From DAIODI01 sp046349255 (lineage in GTDB: Bacteria; Pseudomonadota; Alphaproteobacteria; Rhizobiales; Aestuariivirgaceae): 64,000 nt of DNA. Shown in pieces: positions 52,615-60,953 of this stretch. The position numbers and the translations under genes were made by a program. The stretch spans positions 372,001-436,000 of the forward strand of contig JAXMCR010000004.1 of NCBI GenBank assembly GCA_046349255.1, given 5' to 3'. The notes beneath the pieces were generated by a model. That model did not search any database and was not told the DNA's origin. It worked only from the letters and a program-made list of their open reading frames with translations. Each line of letters opens with the position of its first letter. Position 1 is the first letter of the stretch.

Positions 52615-52971
52615 GTGGCCCGACCAATCGCCGTCAAGCGCGCGTACGACCCGCCCGCGCCTGACGACGGGGTGCGGGTGCTGGTCGATCGCCTGTGGCC
52701 GAGGGGGCTCACCAAGGAGAAGGCCGCGGTCGACGCATGGATGCGCGACATCGCTCCGAGTACGGAACTTCGCCAGTGGTTCCACCGCGACCGCACGCAG
52801 TGGGCCGAGTTCGAGCGGCGCTACCGGCGCGAGCTTGATACGCCCGAGAAAGGCGCTCTGCTGACGCAGCTCAAGTCCCTGTCGCGAAAAGGAAAACTCA
52901 CGCTTCTGTACGGCGCGAAGGAGCGCGACCGCAATCACGCGACGATCCTCGCGGAAGTGCTTTCGGGCTAG
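52615..52971 (+). CDS. DUF488 family protein (YeaO-like)
   Basis: A 118-aa small protein with the family hallmark DGVRVLVDRLWPRGLTKEK and the conserved C-terminal LTLLYGAKERDRNHA. Function unknown; some DUF488 proteins occur near stress or metal genes. GTG 52615 is the start. Its TAG stop shares CTAG with the convergent sulfotransferase gene. Confidence 0.85.
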   Translation: MARPIAVKRAYDPPAPDDGVRVLVDRLWPRGLTKEKAAVDAWMRDIAPSTELRQWFHRDRTQWAEFERRYRRELDTPEKGALLTQLKSLSRKGKLTLLYGAKERDRNHATILAEVLSG

Positions 52972-53906
52972 TAGCCGCGGCGCGCGATCGCGGCGCGCAG
53001 CGCGTCGTAATTCAGGTGGTACTGCGGCATGAGCTGCGCCGCCTTCGCGATCGCGCTCACCGTGACCGCTTCGCGCTTCGTGAGGCCCTCGCGCCAGTCC
53101 TCGCCGCCACGGAAGATTTCGGTCGTCCGGCGCGACGACGTGCGCACGACGATCGGTTCGCCGAACATCGTCGGCGTGAGAAAGGCGTCCGTCCACGGAA
53201 CGTCGAGGAAGCGGGCGACCTTCTCCATCTCCTCGCGCGGCCGGGCGACGAGGTCCTCGTAGACGGTGAAATGCACGCGCGGGTCCTCGAGGTATGCCGC
53301 CATGCGCCGCAGGCTGCGCAGCGGGTCGACGGTTTCCCGCCCGATCCGGCGCATGTCGAGCGCGATGCCCTTGCGCTGGCGGTCGCGGAGAACCGCTGCC
53401 GTCGTGAACAGCGGATCGCGGACGATGAACAGCACCCGGCCTTTCGGGAACAGTCCCTGCCAGAAGGCAAGGAGATCACGCCGGGCGCCGCCCACTTCCT
53501 TCGCGCACCAGGCGCCGGGTGCGGTGTCGCGCAACGCGCTGCTCTGCTGCACGGCGAATACGTCGAAGCGGATCAGATCGCCCAGCGCGTGGCGATGGCC
53601 GTCTCGCCGGGCGGCCTCCCAAAGCGCCGTGTATCCCTCGTTCGACAGTCTCCCGCTGTTGACTTTCCCGATTCGCGAGCCTCGGATGTACTCGTCCGCC
53701 GTCAGTGTCTCGGCGCTCCGGGCATAGCGCTTGAGCTTCAGTTCCTCCGGGTAGACGAACAGGTCAGGGCTGCCGTCGAGCAGGGTGTGGAACAGTGTGG
53801 TGCCGGCCTTGCGCGGGCCGTAGACGAGCACGCCGCGATCGAGCCAGCGTCGACCGCGCACGGTTTGCTCGACCGTTGGGGCGCCTTGCAGCGCGGCGAC
53901 CGTCAT
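52968..53906 (-). CDS. Sulfotransferase family protein
   Basis: A 312-aa protein with the PAPS 5-prime-phosphosulfate loop VLVYGPRKAGTTLFHTLL near residue 30 and the 3-prime-phosphate site FIVRDPLFT. It would transfer sulfate from PAPS to a sugar, lipid or peptide. Start ATG 53906. It diverges from the B12-dependent mutase-like gene across 195 bases, which shows no other gene. No polysaccharide genes nearby hint at a target. Confidence 0.8.
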   Translation of the reverse strand: MTVAALQGAPTVEQTVRGRRWLDRGVLVYGPRKAGTTLFHTLLDGSPDLFVYPEELKLKRYARSAETLTADEYIRGSRIGKVNSGRLSNEGYTALWEAARRDGHRHALGDLIRFDVFAVQQSSALRDTAPGAWCAKEVGGARRDLLAFWQGLFPKGRVLFIVRDPLFTTAAVLRDRQRKGIALDMRRIGRETVDPLRSLRRMAAYLEDPRVHFTVYEDLVARPREEMEKVARFLDVPWTDAFLTPTMFGEPIVVRTSSRRTTEIFRGGEDWREGLTKREAVTVSAIAKAAQLMPQYHLNYDALRAAIARRGY

Positions 53907-54101
53907 GATCTCGACCCGCTGGACATCGAGGGCCAGTTCTCATCACGGCGTTTCGATCCCGCCAGCGATCCCCGGTAGAAGTCGAAGGGCCGCCTACAGC
54001 CCCGGCGACGGGTGCACACCAGAGTTTCCGAGGAACCAGGCCAGGGCCCGGTCGAATCCGGCTAGACTGCCCACCATGCGGCAATCCCGGAATCGCTCAG
54101 T

Positions 54102-55862
54102 ATGCTGACACGCCAGAAGCTCCTGCCTGAGGCAGAACTGCCCGACATGGGCGAGATCGTCGCGCGCGGCCGGGCGCTTGCCCGCGACTGGCGCGTGGGC
54201 AAGTCGGCCTTCCTCGTCGAGCGCAAGGTCGCCTCGGAGGTCGAGTACAAGCAGCAGCAGATCGCGGCGGGCCGGATCACGCAGCACGCCAACATCGGCT
54301 ATCGCGACCTCGAGCGGACCTGCCGCGCGTGGGCCGAGGTGTGGGAGGCGTGCGAGAAGCACGGCGCGGCGATCGCCCGGTACGGTGTGTCGCTCGACTG
54401 GTCGATGGGCCTGCCGCGCGACCAGCGCGCGAAGGGCATGAAGGGCACGGGGCTGATCCTCGACGGCCCGGAGGATTTTGCACGCCTGACGTCGTCGGCG
54501 CCGGTCGCGCCGCACTTCGGCGACTGGGCGCTGGGCTTTCCGGCGGCGATCGAGAACACCTGCGCCGCGCTCGCCGCCGGGTCGACCTCGATCGGCAACC
54601 TCAGCCAGTACTTCACCTTCCGCCCGCCCGGCTGGGACGACGACGTGATGATGACGGAGCGCACGCTGACGGCGATCGCGCTGATCGCGGCGCAGCCCGA
54701 GCCGGTGATGGTGCACTCGAACCTCGACGACGGGTTCGGCGGCCTGTTCGCCGACGTATCCTCCACGCTCGGCATGGCGATCCTCGAGCGGCGCATCGTC
54801 AACGACCTGCTCGGGGCGCGCGTCGCCCATTGCTACGGCAACCACTTCGGCGACCCGATGCGGCGGCTCGCATTCCTGTTCGCGCTGGCCGAGATCGACG
54901 AACTGCCGGGCACGATGGTGAACGGCAGCACGGTGAGCTACCGGGGCGGGGAGGGCTCGAACTACGCGGGGCTCGCGAGTTACCTTACGGTCGACATGGT
55001 GGGCCAGGCGGTGTCGCCCACGGGGCATGCGCTGAACCCCGTCCCCGCGACGGAGAACGTTCGCATTCCCGACATCGAGGAGATCATCGAGGCGCAGCTC
55101 TTCGCCGGCCGGCTGTTCGAGTTCAAGGAGACGTATACGCAGCTGATCGACGTCGCGCCGGCGAAGGCGCTCGCCGCGCAGATGGTCGAGGGTGGCCGCC
55201 GGTTCGTCGCGGCGGTGACGACCGGCCTCGCCAACGCCGGCATCGACACGGACAATCCGTTCGAACTCCTGCTGGCGCTCCGCCGGCTCGGCGCAAGCCG
55301 CGTGGAAGAGCTCTTTGGCGCCGGCACGCCCGATCGCGAGAAGCTGCGCGGGCGCAAGCCCGTGGTGCAGTCGTCGCTCGTCGAGGATCTCTACGCGATC
55401 GCCGATTCACGCCTCGCCAAGGTGCCGAAGCCGCTGGCCGAGAGGGTGCGCGATGAACGCCCGTCCGTGATGGTCGCCTGCACCGACGTGCACGAGCATG
55501 GCAAGATCGCGCTCGAGGCGGTGCTGAAGCGGCTCGGCGTCGAGGTGCTGGACGGGGGCGTGTCGGTCGACGCCGACGATCTTGCGCAGGCGGCCCTTGC
55601 ACAGAACGCGTCGGCCATCATGATCTCGACCTACAACGGCATCGCGCTCGACTTCTACAGGAGCCTGCGCGCGGCGCTGGGCAAGCCGATCCCGATCCTC
55701 ATCGGCGGCCGGCTCAACCAGGTGCCGAAGGGCTCGAACACGAGCCTGCCGGTGGACGTCACGTCCGAGCTTCAGGCGGAGGGCGCGCTGGTGTGCCGCG
55801 AGATCGAGGACGCAGTGCCCCATCTCGTCAGTCGCGCGCCGCGCGATAGGCCATCGGCGTGA
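54102..55862 (+). CDS. B12-dependent mutase-like protein (MutE-like barrel plus cobalamin domain)
   Basis: A 586-aa protein. The C-terminal domain has the base-off, histidine-on cobalamin motif DVHEHG (462-467), ISTYNG (508-513) and IGGRLNQ (534-540), matching the DxHxxG, SxL and GG signature. The rest is a long TIM-barrel-like region distantly resembling the catalytic MutE chain of glutamate mutase; segments include GSTSIGNLSQYFTF and GSTVSYRGGEGSN. In glutamate mutase these are two proteins; here they are fused. It may be an uncharacterised carbon-skeleton mutase. ATG 54102 is the start. It overlaps the convergent PAS-AraC gene by 35 bases. Confidence 0.7.
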   Translation: MLTRQKLLPEAELPDMGEIVARGRALARDWRVGKSAFLVERKVASEVEYKQQQIAAGRITQHANIGYRDLERTCRAWAEVWEACEKHGAAIARYGVSLDWSMGLPRDQRAKGMKGTGLILDGPEDFARLTSSAPVAPHFGDWALGFPAAIENTCAALAAGSTSIGNLSQYFTFRPPGWDDDVMMTERTLTAIALIAAQPEPVMVHSNLDDGFGGLFADVSSTLGMAILERRIVNDLLGARVAHCYGNHFGDPMRRLAFLFALAEIDELPGTMVNGSTVSYRGGEGSNYAGLASYLTVDMVGQAVSPTGHALNPVPATENVRIPDIEEIIEAQLFAGRLFEFKETYTQLIDVAPAKALAAQMVEGGRRFVAAVTTGLANAGIDTDNPFELLLALRRLGASRVEELFGAGTPDREKLRGRKPVVQSSLVEDLYAIADSRLAKVPKPLAERVRDERPSVMVACTDVHEHGKIALEAVLKRLGVEVLDGGVSVDADDLAQAALAQNASAIMISTYNGIALDFYRSLRAALGKPIPILIGGRLNQVPKGSNTSLPVDVTSELQAEGALVCREIEDAVPHLVSRAPRDRPSA

Positions 55863-56577
55863 GTCCCACGAGCTTGCGGAACTGGCGCGTGAAGGCGGCC
55901 TGGTCGGAATAGCCGCATTCCTGCGCGATGTCGCTGATCGCCCGCCGGCCCTGCCGCAGCAGCGCGCAGGCGAGTTCGATCCGCGCCCGCGTCACGTACT
56001 GTCCCGGAGAGATGCCGTAGAGCGCCCGCACGCGCGAGTCGAACTGGTAGAGCGACAGCCCCGCCATCGCGGCGAGGTCGTTGAGCCGCAGCGGCTGGTC
56101 GAGGTGGTCGCGCACGTGGTCGAGGGCGCGCGACAGCCCCTCGGTCTCGGCCCGTTCGCCGGAAAGCGGGTGTAGGTCGCGCGACAGGCCGGTGACGCCG
56201 ATGACCTTCCCGTGCGCATCGTGCAGCGGCTGCTTCCAGGTGAGGCACCAGCCCTCGACCCCGCCCGGATAGAGGTGCAGTTCGAGCGCGGCGTGAATCG
56301 GCTTGCCGTCGCGCAGCACCGCCTGGTCCTGCCGGAAGATTCTGGGGCCGAGCGGCGGCGGAAAGGCTTCCGCCGCGGTGCGGCCGAGCAGGTCCGCCTT
56401 GCTCTTCAGGCCGACGCGCTCGACGAGGGTGCGGTTCACGACGACGTAACGGCCGTCGCCGTCCTTCACGAAGAAGACGGTGTCGGGAACGGCGTCGAAC
56501 AGCGCTTCGGCGAGCCACGGTTCGCCCAGAACCTTGAGGAACCGCGCCCGCACCTCCTCGGATTGCATGGCTGGCAA
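55828..56577 (-). CDS. PAS domain-containing AraC family regulator
   Basis: A 249-aa regulator with a PAS sensor domain (AVPDTVFFVKDGDGRYVVVN, residues 28-47, ending near SRDLHPLS) and a C-terminal AraC HTH pair (LNDLAAMAGLSLYQF and ISDIAQECGYSDQAAFTR). PAS domains sense small ligands, redox or light. It is divergent from the DHDPS-family gene by 101 bases, the natural place to control the lyase-epimerase genes that follow. Start ATG 56577. Confidence 0.85.
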   Translation of the reverse strand: MPAMQSEEVRARFLKVLGEPWLAEALFDAVPDTVFFVKDGDGRYVVVNRTLVERVGLKSKADLLGRTAAEAFPPPLGPRIFRQDQAVLRDGKPIHAALELHLYPGGVEGWCLTWKQPLHDAHGKVIGVTGLSRDLHPLSGERAETEGLSRALDHVRDHLDQPLRLNDLAAMAGLSLYQFDSRVRALYGISPGQYVTRARIELACALLRQGRRAISDIAQECGYSDQAAFTRQFRKLVGLTPMAYRAARD

Positions 56578-56678
56578 GACCTTGTGCCGATTCTTCAGGC
56601 TGCGCCATAGTTTCCGGCAAGACGGCCGGGCCCCAAGTCTGGCAGAAACGTCGCCGCTACCCTTGGAGGAAACGACAG

Positions 56679-57617
56679 ATGTCCGACAGCGTGTTCGCCG
56701 GCACCATGCCCGCCCTGATGACTCCGTGCACGAAGGATCGCCGGCCCGATTTCGATGCGCTAGTGCGCAAGGGCAAGGAGCTGATCGCCGCCGGCATGTC
56801 GGGCGTCATCTACTGCGGCTCGATGGGCGACTGGCCGCTGCTCACCGACGAGCAGCGCATGGAAGGCGTCGAGCGACTGATCGGGGCGGGGATCCCGGTG
56901 GTTGTCGGTACGGGCGCGCAGAACCCGGCGCGGGCGGCAGCACTTGCGGCGCACGCCAAGAAGGCGGGCGCGAAGGGGTTGATGATCATTCCGCGCGTCC
57001 TGTCGCGCGGCTCCTCGGTCGCTGCCCAGCGCGCCCACTTCGAGGGCGTGCTCAAGGCGGCGGTCGACCTGCCGTCGGTGATCTACAACAGCCCGTACTA
57101 TGGCTACGAGACGAAGGCCGACCTGTTCTTCGACCTCCGGGCGCGCTTTTCCCATCTCGTCGGCTTCAAGGAGTTCGGCGGCGCCGCGGCGCTCCGGTAC
57201 GCGGCAGAGCACATCACCGGCCGCGATTCGTCGCTGATCCTGCTCGTCGGCGTCGACACCCAGGTCGTGCACGGCTACGTGAACTGCGGTGCGAAGGGCG
57301 CGATCACCGGCATCGGCAACGTGCTGCCGAAGGAGGTGCTGCACCTCGTCTCGCTCTCCGAAAAGGCGGCGAAGGGCGACCCCGTGGCGCGGCGCAAGGC
57401 GATGGAGCTCGATCAGGCGCTGGGCGTGCTCTCCTCATTCGACGAGGGCGTCGACCTCGTTCTCTACTACAAGCACCTGATGGTCCTCGAGGGGAACCCC
57501 GAGTACGAGCTCCACTTCAACGAGACCGACCGGCTGAGCGACAGCCAGCGCCACTACGCGGGCGAGCAGCTGAAGCTGTTCAAGAGCTGGTACGCCAACT
57601 GGTCGAAGCAGGGCTGA
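56679..57617 (+). CDS. Dihydrodipicolinate synthase family lyase
   Basis: A 312-aa Schiff-base lyase of the DHDPS/N-acetylneuraminate lyase family. Lys164 sits in VGFKEFGG, with Tyr in YNSPYYGYE; the pocket motif normally GTTGE reads CGSMGDW. The strongest context clue is the hydroxyproline-epimerase-like gene directly downstream; a DHDPS-family enzyme acts as 1-pyrroline-4-hydroxy-2-carboxylate deaminase in that pathway. Start ATG 56679, with GGAGG upstream. Divergent from the PAS-AraC regulator. Confidence 0.82.
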   Translation: MSDSVFAGTMPALMTPCTKDRRPDFDALVRKGKELIAAGMSGVIYCGSMGDWPLLTDEQRMEGVERLIGAGIPVVVGTGAQNPARAAALAAHAKKAGAKGLMIIPRVLSRGSSVAAQRAHFEGVLKAAVDLPSVIYNSPYYGYETKADLFFDLRARFSHLVGFKEFGGAAALRYAAEHITGRDSSLILLVGVDTQVVHGYVNCGAKGAITGIGNVLPKEVLHLVSLSEKAAKGDPVARRKAMELDQALGVLSSFDEGVDLVLYYKHLMVLEGNPEYELHFNETDRLSDSQRHYAGEQLKLFKSWYANWSKQG

Positions 57618-57622
57618 GGACG

Positions 57623-58552
57623 TTGCGCGTTCTCGATTCCCACACCGAGGGCGAGCCCACCCGGCTAATCGTCGAGGGCGGCCCGGACCTCGGCCGCGGC
57701 AGCATGGCGGAGCGGCGGGCGATCTTCGCGCGCGACTTCGATCGTGTGCGGAGCTTTGCGGTGAACGAGCCGCGCGGCTACGACGCGCTGGTCGGCGCGC
57801 TGCTGTGCGAGCCCGTCGACAAGAGCTGCGCCGCCGGCCTCATCTTCTTCAACAACGTCGGCTTCCTCGGCATGTGCGGGCACGCGACCATCGGCACCGC
57901 GGTGACGCTCGCCCACATGGGGCGGCTGAAGCCGGGCCTGCACCGGTTCGAAACGCCGGTCGGCGTTGTCACGGTGGACCTCAAGGACCGCAACACGGTG
58001 ACGATCGAGAACGTGGCGAGCTACCGCCACCACAAGGCCGTGACCGTGGCTGTCGACGGGATCGGCAAGGTGACAGGCGACGTCGCGTGGGGTGGCAACT
58101 GGTTCTTCCTCACCAACGACCGGCCTTGCGACCTCACGATGGCGAACATCGCGCCCCTGACGCGCGCAGCCGACGCCATGCGCGCCGCGCTCGTGGCGAA
58201 CGGCATCACCGGCACGGACGGCGCCGAGGTCGACCATGTCGAGATCTTCGGGCCGCCGCACGCCGCGGATGCGCACAGCCGGAACTTCGTGCTCTGCCCG
58301 GGGAGCGCCTACGACCGGTCGCCGTGCGGTACGGGCACGAGCGCCAAGCTCGCCTGCCTCGCCGACGACGGCAAGCTCGCCGAGGGCACGGACTGGGTGC
58401 AGGAAAGCATCGTCGACAGCCGCTTCACGGCCCGTTACCGCCGCGATCCTTCCGGCGCGGTGATCCCGTCGATCACGGGGCGCGCCTACGTCGTCGGCGA
58501 GGCGAACCTGGTGCGCGATCCGAACGATCCGTTCGCGGACGGTATTCGCTAG
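57623..58552 (+). CDS. Proline racemase family, 4-hydroxyproline 2-epimerase-like
   Basis: A 309-aa proline racemase-superfamily protein with two active-site cysteines, Cys85 in MCGHATIG and Cys235 in SPCGTGTSA. Two cysteines point to an epimerase, whereas 3-hydroxyproline dehydratases carry Thr at the second. It converts trans-4-hydroxyproline to its cis-D isomer. The start appears to be TTG 57623, with GAGG just upstream. It starts five bases after the lyase stop, so the two form an operon. Stop shares CTAG with the convergent RidA-like gene. Confidence 0.82.
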   Translation: MRVLDSHTEGEPTRLIVEGGPDLGRGSMAERRAIFARDFDRVRSFAVNEPRGYDALVGALLCEPVDKSCAAGLIFFNNVGFLGMCGHATIGTAVTLAHMGRLKPGLHRFETPVGVVTVDLKDRNTVTIENVASYRHHKAVTVAVDGIGKVTGDVAWGGNWFFLTNDRPCDLTMANIAPLTRAADAMRAALVANGITGTDGAEVDHVEIFGPPHAADAHSRNFVLCPGSAYDRSPCGTGTSAKLACLADDGKLAEGTDWVQESIVDSRFTARYRRDPSGAVIPSITGRAYVVGEANLVRDPNDPFADGIR

Positions 58553-59583
58553 GCCGGCTGACGCGCGAAGAGGCTGATCGCGATCCGGCCGCGCATGCGC
58601 GGGAAACCTTCGACCGGCAGTCCCGTCGAGGCGGGGCCGGGCTTGCGGTAGTAGCGGTTGCGCACCGCCATGTTGTCGTGGAGCTCGTCGGCGGAACTCC
58701 CGGCCACGTAGTGCACCGTCGCCTTGCGGACGGCCTCAAACGTCAGGGAAGCTTCGGCGAGAGCGTCGGCGACCGCCGCCATGATCGCCACCGTTTCGCG
58801 CACGAGGTTTTCGCCCGCTGTCGGAACGCAGCCGCTGAGCGCAACGTCTCGCCCGTGACGGCGGGTGGTCAATGCGACGCCGGACGCAGTGCGCGCGGAG
58901 TGCGACTCGACCGGCCCGTCCGCAAAGAGGAGCACGCCTGAAACCCGCGGGCCTGCGGTCGCGAGAACGATGCTGCCGGCGGTCGCCAGTGCGTCGGGAA
59001 CGGCGCCGTCGTCCCGGGTGACGAACCAGTGGGCCGACAAGAGGCGGGCCGGGTCGAGCGTCGTACGGGCGAACAGCGACAGCGGCACGGGCTCCTGAGA
59101 CGTCACGGAAACCCAGGTGAGCCCGCCTGCCGACACTGCCTCCAGTCGCGCATCCCCCTCGGCAGCCGCGTGGCGCTGCTTCGGTCGCGCCGAGGCGAAC
59201 ACGTCCACCTCGATCAGCATGCCGTCATAGTAGAAGTGCGGGATCGCCACCGGCGTCACCAGCACCCCGTGTCCGAAAGCCGCCCGGAACCGGTCTGCGA
59301 GCAGCGCGGCATCATGCTCACCCGTCGCAACGTAGTACACGACGAGCTGGCACAGCGCGCCGGCGTCTGCGCCGATCTCGCCCAGATGGCGGTGGATGAA
59401 GCCGATCACCGCCTCTGCCTGGCCCGCGAGATCGCCCGGATGAAGCACCGCGCCGTCGCCGGCGAGCGGGCACTGGCCGCACGACCAGACCAGGTCGCCG
59501 TCGCGCACGAACAGCGAATAGGGGTGGTCGATGCGCATCTGCCAGCTGTCGCCGAACGGGATGAATCTCAGCGCCTCCGCCAT
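58549..59583 (-). CDS. Double RidA (YjgF/Rid) domain protein
   Basis: A 344-aa protein with two tandem Rid-type domains, one around residues 20-130 and a second at 190-340 (ending GFPRMRGRIAISLFAR). Rid proteins deaminate reactive enamine/imine intermediates or protect PLP enzymes. Single-domain RidA is about 130 aa, so this is a fused duplication. Convergent with the 4-hydroxyproline epimerase gene through CTAG, and divergent from the permease genes. ATG 59583 is the start; the frame runs far beyond but without signal. Confidence 0.75.
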   Translation of the reverse strand: MAEALRFIPFGDSWQMRIDHPYSLFVRDGDLVWSCGQCPLAGDGAVLHPGDLAGQAEAVIGFIHRHLGEIGADAGALCQLVVYYVATGEHDAALLADRFRAAFGHGVLVTPVAIPHFYYDGMLIEVDVFASARPKQRHAAAEGDARLEAVSAGGLTWVSVTSQEPVPLSLFARTTLDPARLLSAHWFVTRDDGAVPDALATAGSIVLATAGPRVSGVLLFADGPVESHSARTASGVALTTRRHGRDVALSGCVPTAGENLVRETVAIMAAVADALAEASLTFEAVRKATVHYVAGSSADELHDNMAVRNRYYRKPGPASTGLPVEGFPRMRGRIAISLFARQPA

Positions 59584-59682
59584 GCGGGTTCCCTCGAACG
59601 GATGATCCTGTCGCAGGGCGAGTATGCAACGCGGTGCGCGAAATTGAACTGCCGCGCCGTGCATGTCACGATGCGCACAGCC

Positions 59683-60318
59683 ATGCAGTTCATCCTCGAC
59701 AACTACGACCGCATCGGGTTCGCGGCGCTGCGCCATCTGCAGATCTGCGGCTGGTCGATCGCACTCGCCGTGCTCGTCGGCGTGCCGCTCGGCCTCCTCG
59801 CCGCCCGCGTGCGCGGGATCGCGATGCCGATCCTCGCCGCGGTGAGCATCATCTACACCGTGCCGACGCTCGCCATGTACGGCCTCATGCTGCCGATCCT
59901 GGGACTGGGGCTCGTGCCGGCGGTCGCGGCGATTGCGCTCTACTCGCTGCTGCCGATCGTGCAGAACGTCTACACCGGCCTGACGACGATCCGCGCCGAC
60001 GTCACCGAAGCGGCCGTCGGCATCGGCATGAGCCCGACGCAGCGGCTGCTTCGGGTGGAACTGCCGCTGTCCCTGCCAATCCTGTTCGCGGGCTTGCGCG
60101 TGTCGGTCGTCAACGCCATCGGCATGGGAACGCTCGCATCCCTCGTCGGGGCGGGCGGGCTCGGGGAACTCGTGTTCCGGGGCATCGCCACGGTGTCGCT
60201 CGGCGTCGTCGCCGCCGGGAGCGTTCCGGTCATCGCCATGGCGCTGATCGCGGATGCGCTGACGCGGCGTCTCGAGATGCATTTCGCCTGGGAAACCGGC
60301 GAGGAGCGGCCGGCCTGA
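59683..60318 (+). CDS. OpuC/ProW-type ABC transporter permease 1
   Basis: About 211 aa with five to six membrane segments and the binding-protein-dependent transport loop EAAVGIGMSPTQRLLRVELP. It resembles permeases of glycine betaine, choline or proline-betaine ABC importers. ATG 59671 gives four more residues; neither ATG has a clear ribosome site. It overlaps the next gene by one base (TGATG). No ATPase or binding-protein gene is beside it, which is unusual for this family. Confidence 0.8.
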   Translation: MQFILDNYDRIGFAALRHLQICGWSIALAVLVGVPLGLLAARVRGIAMPILAAVSIIYTVPTLAMYGLMLPILGLGLVPAVAAIALYSLLPIVQNVYTGLTTIRADVTEAAVGIGMSPTQRLLRVELPLSLPILFAGLRVSVVNAIGMGTLASLVGAGGLGELVFRGIATVSLGVVAAGSVPVIAMALIADALTRRLEMHFAWETGEERPA

Positions 60319-60953
60319 TGTCGCTCCAGGCCTACCTGAAGATGTTCGGGCCGACGGTGGTCGACCTTACCATCCGCCACATCCTCCTGTTCGCGGTCGC
60401 CTTCGCGGCGGCGGGGATCCTCGGTCTCCTCCTGGGGATCGCCGCGCATCGCGCCCGTTCGCAGACCTTGCTCGTGCAGGCGATCAACCTGCTGCAGGCG
60501 ACCCCTGAGATCGTGCTGCTCGCGCTCGCCATCCCGTTCCTCGGCATCGGCTACACGGGCGCGCTCGTGCCGCTGTTCGTGAAGGGCGTGCTGCCGGTCC
60601 TGCAGAACACGATGAGCGGGCTCGCGGCAGTCGATCCGAACCTCAAGGAGGCGGCGCGCGGCATGGGCATGACGGAGCGCCAGATCTTCCTCAAGGTCGA
60701 GCTCGTGTCGGCGACGCCGGCAGTGCTCGCGGGACTGCGGGTATCGGCCGTGATGCTGATGTCGATCATCACGCTCACGGCCTACATCGGCGTCGAGAGC
60801 CTCGGCACGCTGATCCTGCAGGGAATCGCGCGGATGGACCCGAACGCGCTGCTGGTTGGTTCGGCGCTGGCGGCGATGCTCGCGGTCATCGTCAACCAGG
60901 TGATGCTGCTGCTCGAACGGCGCGCGGCCTACACGGTCGGCCTTCAGTCCTGA
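60318..60953 (+). CDS. OpuC/ProW-type ABC transporter permease 2
   Basis: A 211-aa second permease with the loop EAARGMGMTERQIFLKVELV and LTAYIGVESLGTLILQG. It pairs with the first permease to form the membrane channel for a quaternary ammonium compound. Start ATG 60318 overlaps the upstream stop (TGATG). The stop overlaps the convergent GlxA gene by ten bases. The ATPase and binding protein must be elsewhere. Confidence 0.82.
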   Translation: MSLQAYLKMFGPTVVDLTIRHILLFAVAFAAAGILGLLLGIAAHRARSQTLLVQAINLLQATPEIVLLALAIPFLGIGYTGALVPLFVKGVLPVLQNTMSGLAAVDPNLKEAARGMGMTERQIFLKVELVSATPAVLAGLRVSAVMLMSIITLTAYIGVESLGTLILQGIARMDPNALLVGSALAAMLAVIVNQVMLLLERRAAYTVGLQS

